Below, piece by piece: positions 39,873-46,926 of a stretch of 53,300 nucleotides of DNA. Below the pieces are notes generated by a model. That model did no database searches and was not told the DNA's origin. It worked only from the letters and a program-made list of their open reading frames with translations. Made by a program: the position numbers and the translations under genes. How positions within the stretch are numbered: position 1 is the stretch's first letter; each line of letters begins with the position of its first letter. This stretch comes from an uncultured Bacteroidales bacterium (GTDB lineage: Bacteria > Bacteroidota > Bacteroidia > Bacteroidales > UBA932), in the NCBI GenBank assembly GCA_947165305.1, contig CAMUZW010000002.1:1-53300 (forward strand), written 5' to 3'.

Positions 39873-41102
39873 ATGAAAGGTTTTAAAACAATTCTCGGAG
39901 CTATCGCTGTTGCAGCGATGCTCTCCGTCTCTTTCAGCGCCTCCGCCCAGGAGAACGCCAATCGTGACGAGAACGGCAAGATCGTCCGTGGTGCTTATGA
40001 GACCAACGGATTCTGGTCGAACTGGTTCATCGGCCTCGGTGGTGGTGTCAACACCTACTGGGACAAGGGTCAGGAAGGACTCAACATCGGCATCGCCGGT
40101 GAAGGTTTTGTCGGTAAGTGGTTTACTCCCTGCGTCGGTACCCGTATCGGCTACAAGGGCGTGACTGACCGTAAACCGATTCCCATCCCCGGTAACACTG
40201 ATGAGAAGAACCGCTGGTTTGCTCATTCTGTCAATGCCGACGTTCTCTGGAACATCTCCAACACCATCGGTGGCTACAAGGAGACCCGTTTCTGGGAGTT
40301 CGTTCCTTACTTCACCTCTGTGTTCTATGATCATGTATATGACACCGGTGGAGAGAAGAAGATGAACAATCTTGAGTTCGGCCTCGGTTTCGGTCTCCTC
40401 AATGACCTCCGTCTCTCGAAGCATGTCGACCTCTACCTGCAGATCCAGGCTGTTATGGTGCGCAACGCCGCCCTTAACGCCAACCCTGAGATCTTCCTCT
40501 CCCTCCTTCCGAGCGCAACCCTCGGTCTGATGTTCAACCTTGGCAAGAGCAACTGGGACCGTCACACCAGCATTACGCCGGTCGTTATCCCTGTTCCTTT
40601 CACCACCGATCAGTACAACGCCCTCAAGAAGCGTTGCGAAGAGCTCGAGGCTGAGAACGCCGCTCTTAAGGATCGTATCGCCGAGCTTGAGGCTGAGAAC
40701 GCCAAGTACAAAGGCCTGAAGGATGGTCAGACTTACATCTACAAGGATGGTGAGTTCATCGAGGTCAACTGCGAAGGCAAGAAGAGCGGTCCTGGCATTG
40801 TCTACTTCGACATTGACAAGTCCACCCTCTCCAGCCGTGAGAAAGCGCATCTCGAGTACTTCGCCGGTGATGCTCTCAACAAGGACAGCAAGGTCGTCCT
40901 CGTCGGTTCCGCCGACAAGCAGACCGGTACCGCTGCCTACAACCAGAAGCTGACCGAGCGTCGTGCCGAGACTGTCAAGAAGCTCCTCATCGACAAGTAT
41001 GGCCTGAGCGAGGACAACATTGAGATCAAGGCTGAAGGTGCCTCCAACAACATCTTCGACACTCCTGCGAAGAACCGTTGCGTCACCATCACCCTCAAGT
41101 AG
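39873..41102 (+). CDS. OmpA-family outer-membrane protein
   Basis: 409 aa with signal peptide ending SFSASAQ. An N-terminal beta-barrel spans about residues 25-235, a short leucine-zipper-like coiled coil lies at about 250-280 (CEELEAENAALKDRIAELEAENAKY), and an OmpA-like peptidoglycan-binding domain occupies about 305-409 (GIVYFDIDKSTLSSREKAHLEYFA and NQKLTERRAETVKKLLI). It tethers the outer membrane to peptidoglycan and probably gives structural stability. Strong codon bias and a very stable terminator suggest abundant expression. Confidence 0.94.
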   Translation: MKGFKTILGAIAVAAMLSVSFSASAQENANRDENGKIVRGAYETNGFWSNWFIGLGGGVNTYWDKGQEGLNIGIAGEGFVGKWFTPCVGTRIGYKGVTDRKPIPIPGNTDEKNRWFAHSVNADVLWNISNTIGGYKETRFWEFVPYFTSVFYDHVYDTGGEKKMNNLEFGLGFGLLNDLRLSKHVDLYLQIQAVMVRNAALNANPEIFLSLLPSATLGLMFNLGKSNWDRHTSITPVVIPVPFTTDQYNALKKRCEELEAENAALKDRIAELEAENAKYKGLKDGQTYIYKDGEFIEVNCEGKKSGPGIVYFDIDKSTLSSREKAHLEYFAGDALNKDSKVVLVGSADKQTGTAAYNQKLTERRAETVKKLLIDKYGLSEDNIEIKAEGASNNIFDTPAKNRCVTITLK

Positions 41103-41124
41103 TCAGAGACTCTTGCAGAATTGT

Positions 41125-41154
41125 AAGGGATGTCCTTCGGGGCATCCCTTTTTT
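41125..41154 (+). terminator. Strong terminator of the OmpA-family gene
   Basis: An 11-bp stem from AAGGGATGTCC and GGGGCATCCCTT closes a C(TTCG)G tetraloop and is followed by T-rich sequence. UUCG loops closed by C-G are exceptionally stable. Confidence 0.95.
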
Positions 41155-41180
41155 GTTATGCCGGGCCTTTCTCCGTTGTC

Positions 41181-41212
41181 ATTCCGGGCTTGTCCCGGAA
41201 TCTATTTTTTTT
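41181..41212 (+). terminator. Second hairpin plus T-run, overlapping the aguA promoter
   Basis: ATTCCGGG (41181-41188) pairs perfectly with CCCGGAAT (41194-41201) around CTTGT, then a T-rich run. The loop TTG is the aguA -33 element. GTCATTCCGGGC, covering the left arm, recurs inverted at 52144-52155. Confidence 0.6.
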
Positions 41213-41220
41213 TATATTTG
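41190..41220 (+). promoter_or_regulatory. Promoter of the aguA-aguB gene run
   Basis: TTG (41190-41192, hairpin loop), a 20-nt spacer, then TATATTTG (41213-41220). The leader is about 18 nt to ATG 41244. Confidence 0.76.
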
Positions 41221-41243
41221 TAAGTTATAATTATTGGAATAAG

Positions 41244-42281
41244 ATGCGACTACCTGCCGAATGGGAAAAACAGTCCGGTGTGCAGTTGACCTGGCCGGAT
41301 GAAAGTACTCCTTGGTATGAATTGCCGGAGGTCCAGCGGTGTTACGCGCGGATTGCCGAAGCAATCCTGCGCCGGGAACGGCTCCTGATCGTTACGGCGG
41401 ACGTGGCGGTCTGCAAGGCCCGTCTCGCGGAGATCGTCCGGTCAGACGGCCTGGATCTGGACGTGGAGAAGATTCAGTTTCAAGTCGCTCCGCTCAATGA
41501 TACCTGGGCACGGGATCATGGCGGTATCGCCGTCTGGGGAGATCAGGGTGAGCCGTATCTGTACGACTTTGTCTTCAATGGCTGGGGCTTGAAGTTCGCT
41601 TCCAACCTTGATAATCTGATTACCCGTACTATCTTCTTCCAGCATGCTTTCCGGCCGGAGGTCATGTGTGTGGATATGCGTCCGTTCGTCCTGGAAGGGG
41701 GAAGTATTGACTGCGACGGAAAGGGGACCCTGATGGCGACTTCGGAGTGCCTGCTGTCTGACAATCGCAACGAATATCTGGAGCAGGAGGAAATTGAAGC
41801 CGAATTGAAGCAGGCGTTCGGCCTGCAGCGGGTGCTCTGGCTGGATCATGGCGGTATTGCCGGAGACGATACGGATTCCCACATCGACATCCTGGCCCGC
41901 TTTGCGCCGGATGATACGATTCTCTATACGGCCTGCGACGATCCTTCGGACGAGAATTACGCACCCCTGAAGGCGATGGAAAAGGACCTGCGGGCTTTCC
42001 GGACGCTGGACGGCAAACCATACCGGCTGCTGCCGCTGCCGCTTCCGGAGCCGATGTATCTGGAGGATTACCGTCTTCCCGCGTCCTATGCCAATTTCCT
42101 CGTCGTAAACGGGGCCGTGCTGGTCCCGGGGGCGGGGAGTGCTTTGGACAAAGTTGCGGCAGAACAGATTGCGAAAGCCTTCCCCGGGCGGGATGTCGAG
42201 GTAATCGACTGCCGTCCGCTGCTTTCCGGCCACGGCGGCCTCCACTGCGTCACAATGAATTTCCCGGAAGGATATATGTAA
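41244..42281 (+). CDS. aguA: Agmatine deiminase family protein
   Basis: 345 aa from ATG 41244; the track start lies in the terminator/promoter region. It converts agmatine to N-carbamoylputrescine and ammonia in polyamine synthesis. NDTWARDHGG, the histidine/aspartate region DSHIDILARF, and catalytic Cys335 in GGLHCVTMNFPEG match the agmatine deiminase/PAD-like family. No signal peptide, so cytoplasmic. The next enzyme of the pathway, aguB, lies four genes along in the same run, separated by two lipoprotein genes with 6-20 nt gaps. Confidence 0.92.
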   Translation: MRLPAEWEKQSGVQLTWPDESTPWYELPEVQRCYARIAEAILRRERLLIVTADVAVCKARLAEIVRSDGLDLDVEKIQFQVAPLNDTWARDHGGIAVWGDQGEPYLYDFVFNGWGLKFASNLDNLITRTIFFQHAFRPEVMCVDMRPFVLEGGSIDCDGKGTLMATSECLLSDNRNEYLEQEEIEAELKQAFGLQRVLWLDHGGIAGDDTDSHIDILARFAPDDTILYTACDDPSDENYAPLKAMEKDLRAFRTLDGKPYRLLPLPLPEPMYLEDYRLPASYANFLVVNGAVLVPGAGSALDKVAAEQIAKAFPGRDVEVIDCRPLLSGHGGLHCVTMNFPEGYM

Positions 42282-42300
42282 TATTAAAGCTTAATAACCT

Positions 42301-43536
42301 ATGATGAGAAAATTATTTCTGAGGAGTGCGATGATGATGTTGCTGGTGACGGTTGCCTGCCACAAGCAGCCAAAACCCGCTCCCGACCCGGGGCCCGGCC
42401 CCGATCCCGTTCCACCCGTTGAGACCGTCATTCCGGCGGATCAGTCCAAGTTCTATATGACTGCCGCCGAGGATCTTGAAGGAAAGGTATCCGACAATAC
42501 GGCGGGCCTCAAGGTCCTTCTTCAGGACAGCAAGTATTATGCGGTGGATGAGCGCGTCCTGTCTGTCAGTTACACGGCCGACAAGGATATCGTCGGCACC
42601 GTCAAGGACGGCGATGTTACCGGCGGCGGCCATACCGTCACGATGACCTGGGCATCGCAGGATCCCGTTCACCGTCCTGCCGTACTGCATGCGCCCGATG
42701 CCGGAGAATTCGGTATCCTGTGCCTTCCCGGGACCTATGACGGCAAGTTTACCGTCACGACCTCGCGCTATACCTACCAGTTCACCGGGACGGTGACGGC
42801 AGAGGCGGGCCGGACGGTTGCAGTAACGCTGGATTTTGCGTCGCCTGACGAGCAGCCTACCCGCAAGGTCGGCATCATCGGCGACTCTATCTCCACCTTC
42901 GACGGAACGATGTGCAGCCCCGAATATACCGCTTTCTATCCGGCAAACGACCCGAATGTGGGCAACGCCGACGCAACGCTTGCGGCCAAGGCGGTAGACA
43001 GCAAGGAGAAGACCTGGTGGTGGCGCGTTATCTACGACAATATGCAGCACGGGACGCTGGACGTAAACAATTCCTGGTCCGGCACCCGCGTAGTCCATGA
43101 AGTCAAGAACGGCCGTTCAAGCGGTCAGCCTACGCCTGCCGGGTTCGTGGACAGGGCCTATGCCTTCGTCGATCCCGACATCATCATCATCCACGGCGGC
43201 ACTAACGACCGCAACCAGAGTTCCCCCCTGGGCTCCTACGACTGGGATCTTCCGATCGGACAGCTTGATGCAAACAGCTACCGGAGCGCGATGATCCTGC
43301 TGGTGAAGATGCTACAGAACCGCTATGAGGGCGTGCAGATCATTATGCTGATCGGTGACCGCCTGACAGCCGACTACGAGGCGGCCAACAAGGCCGTTGC
43401 CGAGCACTTCGGCCTGCCGTACGTCAACTTCGTCGGAGATTCCATCGAGAAGTGCAGCGGCAGTCATCCTACCGCTCCCGCCTTCAAGAAGATGGCGGAC
43501 AAGATTTACGACACTTGCAAGGACTATTTACCGTAG
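42301..43536 (+). CDS. SGNH/GDSL-hydrolase lipoprotein
   Basis: 411 aa; ATG 42304 is an equally possible start. The lipoprotein signal ends at Cys20 (LLVTVAC) and is followed by a proline-rich spacer (PKPAPDPGPGPDPVPP). A beta-sandwich-like domain covers residues 40-190. The catalytic SGNH domain covers about 190-410, with GDSIS (nucleophile Ser), HGGTND and GSHPTAPAF (catalytic His). It is a likely esterase or deacetylase at the cell surface, substrate unknown. It starts 19 nt after aguA. Confidence 0.88.
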   Translation: MMRKLFLRSAMMMLLVTVACHKQPKPAPDPGPGPDPVPPVETVIPADQSKFYMTAAEDLEGKVSDNTAGLKVLLQDSKYYAVDERVLSVSYTADKDIVGTVKDGDVTGGGHTVTMTWASQDPVHRPAVLHAPDAGEFGILCLPGTYDGKFTVTTSRYTYQFTGTVTAEAGRTVAVTLDFASPDEQPTRKVGIIGDSISTFDGTMCSPEYTAFYPANDPNVGNADATLAAKAVDSKEKTWWWRVIYDNMQHGTLDVNNSWSGTRVVHEVKNGRSSGQPTPAGFVDRAYAFVDPDIIIIHGGTNDRNQSSPLGSYDWDLPIGQLDANSYRSAMILLVKMLQNRYEGVQIIMLIGDRLTADYEAANKAVAEHFGLPYVNFVGDSIEKCSGSHPTAPAFKKMADKIYDTCKDYLP

Positions 43537-43542
43537 AGCGCT

Positions 43543-45951
43543 ATGAAAAAGACATTGTTCATGCTTGGCATCGCCGTCCTGATGGCGGCCGCCTGCGCCC
43601 AGGAAAACGCCACCGAGGCATCCGTGGCGCTTAAAAAGGCCTACAAGGCCGGCGAGACCGTACAGATTACGGCCACCCTGCCGGAAGTGGAAAAGATCGA
43701 TACCCGCGTATCGCTTTCCGATAACGGGAAAGGCGGATTCGCCCCTTCCTGGCAGGAGGGCGACCAGATTTGTATCGGTGATGAATTCTTCACGCTGGTT
43801 TCCTCTCAGGGAACGAAGGGCGTTTTCGAAGGGAAGGCGCCCTCCGGCGACCGTTTCAATATCACGACGTCCGTCCTGGATTATATGACGGAGACAATTG
43901 TTCAGAAGTCGGACGGCGATTTCTCGCACCTCCATTATGACGCAACGCTGACGGGTGTCGACAGTTTCGAGGACATCCATTTCAGCTATGGTTGGGCAGC
44001 GGAACACGGCGGGACCTTCTCGCAGTCGGGCTGCCTCTGTCTGGTCCTCAACCTGCCTGCGACGGCATCTGCCATCGCCTCGGTCTCTTTCGCCGGCGAG
44101 GGTATTGACGAACGCCGTATCGAAGTGGAGGACGGCACTCTGGCCGGCCTGGGCTTCACAGCATATCTTCCCGCCGGGGAAATTGTTCTCTCCGCGGATA
44201 AGAAAGTGACCATTACCGTGACGACAGTCTCCGGAGATGTTTATACGGACACGTTCCTCCCCGGTCCTCAGACTTTGTACCAGGGTTATGTGCACCGCCT
44301 GGTTACGTCGCCGGCATCCTGGAACCGGGAACTGTCCGGCAAAGGAAGCGAGAGCGATCCCTATCTGATCGGGTCCGTCGAGGATTTCAACAACATCCGC
44401 AACTTGATCGAGGAGAATGCCTATACATGGTTCCGCCAGATAGCGGATATCGATTTCTCGGGCGTGGAGAACTGGCTTCCCCTGAACGACGAAAACAAGG
44501 CTTTCGGCATTATGTATGACGGGCAGAACCACAAGATCACGCATTTTCACTGCACGGCATCCAGCCGCGCGAGCCTGTTCGGTATCCTGCACGGCGAGGT
44601 GAAGAACCTGACGGTGGAGGATTCGGAGGTCGTGACCACCGCTAGTTCTCCCTGCGGCATCGTCGCCGCGTGGGTGGGAAATCTGGAGAGCACCCTGCAG
44701 GGCCGTCTGGAGAATGTGCACGTGGTCCGCGGGAAGGTGTCCACTTCCGCCTCTACGAATATCGGAGGCCTGACTGGTCGCGCGGGAGGAGGAGAATTCG
44801 TGGACTGCTCTTTTGACGGTATCGTCGAGCGGACGTCGGCGGGCGCTTATTCTTCCACCTATTATGCTGTCGGAGGCATTCTCGGGGAGGCACGGGAAGG
44901 CGTGTCCATCACGCGCTGCACCACGTCCGGAACGATGACGACAAGGAGCGGCCGCGCCTGCGGCGGCATCCTGGGCCAGTGCGCCACCAAACTCGACATC
45001 ACCGACTGCAGCAGCACGATGAATATCACCGCGCGGGACGACGTGGCGGGCGGCATCGTCGGCTACTATGGCAACGGAACCATCTCCGGATGCACCGTCG
45101 CCGCGAATATTACCGTAACGGACGAGGCCTCCGGAACCACCAGCAGTTACATAGGTGGCATCGCTGCCCATACCGCCGGCGAAGTTACCATCGAAAAATG
45201 TACCTATACGGGCAATCTGACCGGCGCCGACGGCCTTGTCGCGGGCATCCTCGGCCAGTGCAACGCCTCCACGGGCAGCGGCGCGACCATCCGGCAATGC
45301 ACGTCTTCCGGTAAGCTCATCGGAGCGGCGGTTGTCGGCGGCATCGTCGGCCGTTCGACCAATAACGGACTCAGCGTCAGCGATTGCGGATCTGCGATGG
45401 AAATTGCCGGGACCGGCTCTTATACGGGCGGCCTGGCGGGCGACCTGCCCAAGAATTCAACCATCCGCAATTGTTATGCGACGGGCCCTGTAGCCGGCGT
45501 CTATGCCGTGGGCGGTCTCATCGGCCGCGCTTATGGCCGGCAGGGATCGTCCTCCGGCCTCGACTTGGATGTCAATACGACCGTTGAGAATTGCATCGCT
45601 TTTAATCCTTCCGTAAAAACGATCACTTCCGGAGGGGAGAATCCGGCCAGTCACTACAGCGGGGGCGCCGTCATCGGTTGCTCCTCGAGGCCCAACACGC
45701 TCAAGAACTGTTGGCGGAATCCGGATATGGCCCTCGAATTCTACAGCGACGCTTCGCTCAACGTGCTTTTTGACCATGCGGACAGTTCGCCTTCCAGCCC
45801 GCTCGCGCAGCCGGCCGGTTCGGCAAAATGGTTCAGCCCGTATCACGGGAAGGCCGCGGCTGCCGGTTCGACGGTATCGTCCGTCGCCCGCACGCTCGGC
45901 TGGTCCGAGACGGTCTGGGACCTCTCGGGAGCCGTTCCTGTGCTTAAGTAG
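43543..45951 (+). CDS. Large surface lipoprotein with fimbrillin-like N-terminus and GLUG-type repeats
   Basis: 802 aa. The lipoprotein signal ends at Cys18 (LMAAAC). Residues about 20-260 resemble fimbrillin/Mfa-like sequences (FAPSWQEGDQICIGDEFF). About nine repeats follow between roughly 406 and 690, with the pattern GGI/LxG, a spacer, then IxxCxxxG (for example GGILGEAREGVSITRCTTSG and GGIVGYYGNGTISGC). These resemble GLUG motifs and should build a right-handed beta-helix. Nearly every repeat carries one Cys at the same position, which is unusual. Likely adhesin or glycan-binding role (inferred). Confidence 0.8.
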   Translation: MKKTLFMLGIAVLMAAACAQENATEASVALKKAYKAGETVQITATLPEVEKIDTRVSLSDNGKGGFAPSWQEGDQICIGDEFFTLVSSQGTKGVFEGKAPSGDRFNITTSVLDYMTETIVQKSDGDFSHLHYDATLTGVDSFEDIHFSYGWAAEHGGTFSQSGCLCLVLNLPATASAIASVSFAGEGIDERRIEVEDGTLAGLGFTAYLPAGEIVLSADKKVTITVTTVSGDVYTDTFLPGPQTLYQGYVHRLVTSPASWNRELSGKGSESDPYLIGSVEDFNNIRNLIEENAYTWFRQIADIDFSGVENWLPLNDENKAFGIMYDGQNHKITHFHCTASSRASLFGILHGEVKNLTVEDSEVVTTASSPCGIVAAWVGNLESTLQGRLENVHVVRGKVSTSASTNIGGLTGRAGGGEFVDCSFDGIVERTSAGAYSSTYYAVGGILGEAREGVSITRCTTSGTMTTRSGRACGGILGQCATKLDITDCSSTMNITARDDVAGGIVGYYGNGTISGCTVAANITVTDEASGTTSSYIGGIAAHTAGEVTIEKCTYTGNLTGADGLVAGILGQCNASTGSGATIRQCTSSGKLIGAAVVGGIVGRSTNNGLSVSDCGSAMEIAGTGSYTGGLAGDLPKNSTIRNCYATGPVAGVYAVGGLIGRAYGRQGSSSGLDLDVNTTVENCIAFNPSVKTITSGGENPASHYSGGAVIGCSSRPNTLKNCWRNPDMALEFYSDASLNVLFDHADSSPSSPLAQPAGSAKWFSPYHGKAAAAGSTVSSVARTLGWSETVWDLSGAVPVLK

Positions 45952-45971
45952 TATAAACTAAGTAAAGAAAG

Positions 45972-46856
45972 ATGAGAAACATTAAGATTGGTTTGGTGCA
46001 GCAGCGCTGCGGAGCGGACATCGAAGCGAATGTCCGGAAACTGGAGGAGAATATCCGGAGGGCGGCGGCTTGTGGCGCACAGCTCGTGGCGCTGCAGGAA
46101 CTCCACAACAGCGTGTATTTCTGCCAGACGGAGGATGCCGCGCTCTGCGATCTTGCAGAGCCCATTCCGGGGCCTTCCACCGAGCGTTTCGGCGCCCTGG
46201 CGAAGGAGCTCGGCATCGTGCTGGTGCTCTCCCTCTTTGAGCGCCGGGCTCCGGGCCTGTATCACAATACCGCCGTCGTCCTGGAGAAGGACGGGACGAT
46301 CGCCGGGAAGTACCGCAAGATGCACATCCCCGACGATCCGGGATACTACGAGAAGTTTTACTTCACGCCCGGGGATCTCGGATTCAAACCGGTCAAGACA
46401 TCGCTGGGGACGCTCGGCGTGCTGGTGTGCTGGGATCAGTGGTATCCGGAGGCGGCCCGTCTGATGGCCCTCGCCGGGGCGGAACTCCTGATTTACCCGA
46501 CGGCGATCGGCGGCGTCGCGACGGACGCCAAAGAGGAACAGGCGGTCCAGCGGCAGGCCTGGCAGCTTGTCCAGCGCGGTCACAGCGTGGCGAACGGCCT
46601 TCCGGTGATCACCGTCAACCGTACCGGCGTCGAGCCCGATCCGTCGGGACATACGCCCGGTCTGGATTTCTGGGGACACTCCTTCGCCACCGGCCCGCAG
46701 GGTGAGATCCTCTCCGAGTTCGGATACGATGAAGAGGGGGTTAAGGTGGTCGAAATCGACCTCGACCGCACGGAATACGTCCGCAAGGGATGGCCCTTCC
46801 TCCGCGACCGCCGGATTGATGCCTATAGCGAACTGACAAAAAGATTTCTGAAATAA
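45972..46856 (+). CDS. aguB: N-carbamoylputrescine amidohydrolase
   Basis: 294 aa nitrilase-superfamily enzyme. It hydrolyses N-carbamoylputrescine to putrescine, CO2 and ammonia, the step after AguA. The catalytic triad is visible: Glu43 in LQELHNS, Lys116 in KYRKMHIPDD and Cys153 in VCWDQWYPE. NVRKLEENIRRAA and RRIDAYSELTKRF are typical AguB ends. It is the last gene of the run starting at aguA. The OMP gene downstream has its own promoter. Confidence 0.94.
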   Translation: MRNIKIGLVQQRCGADIEANVRKLEENIRRAAACGAQLVALQELHNSVYFCQTEDAALCDLAEPIPGPSTERFGALAKELGIVLVLSLFERRAPGLYHNTAVVLEKDGTIAGKYRKMHIPDDPGYYEKFYFTPGDLGFKPVKTSLGTLGVLVCWDQWYPEAARLMALAGAELLIYPTAIGGVATDAKEEQAVQRQAWQLVQRGHSVANGLPVITVNRTGVEPDPSGHTPGLDFWGHSFATGPQGEILSEFGYDEEGVKVVEIDLDRTEYVRKGWPFLRDRRIDAYSELTKRFLK

Positions 46857-46857
46857 T

Positions 46858-46888
46858 TTGCATATATCATTTATTTACCATACCTTTG
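46858..46888 (+). promoter_or_regulatory. Promoter of the barrel-hydrolase-DUF4153 operon
   Basis: TTG (46858-46860), a 20-nt spacer, then TACCTTTG (46881-46888). The inverted repeat AGTGTA/TACACT at 46890-46913 covers the presumed start site. Confidence 0.76.
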
Positions 46889-46889
46889 C

Positions 46890-46913
46890 AGTGTACTATT
46901 AAACTAATACACT
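46890..46913. promoter_or_regulatory. Candidate operator at the start site of the barrel gene
   Basis: AGTGTA (46890-46895) and TACACT (46908-46913) form an inverted repeat with 12 nt between and two further pairs inside. It lies immediately downstream of the -7 box. Confidence 0.35.
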
Positions 46914-46926
46914 ATTTAAGGTCCTT

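Noticed and set aside
43528-45297. 589-aa antisense ORF opposite the GLUG lipoprotein gene, and similar ones at 25588-27525 and 1663-3147
   Set aside because: The sense frames carry signal peptides and domain motifs; the antisense frames carry none.
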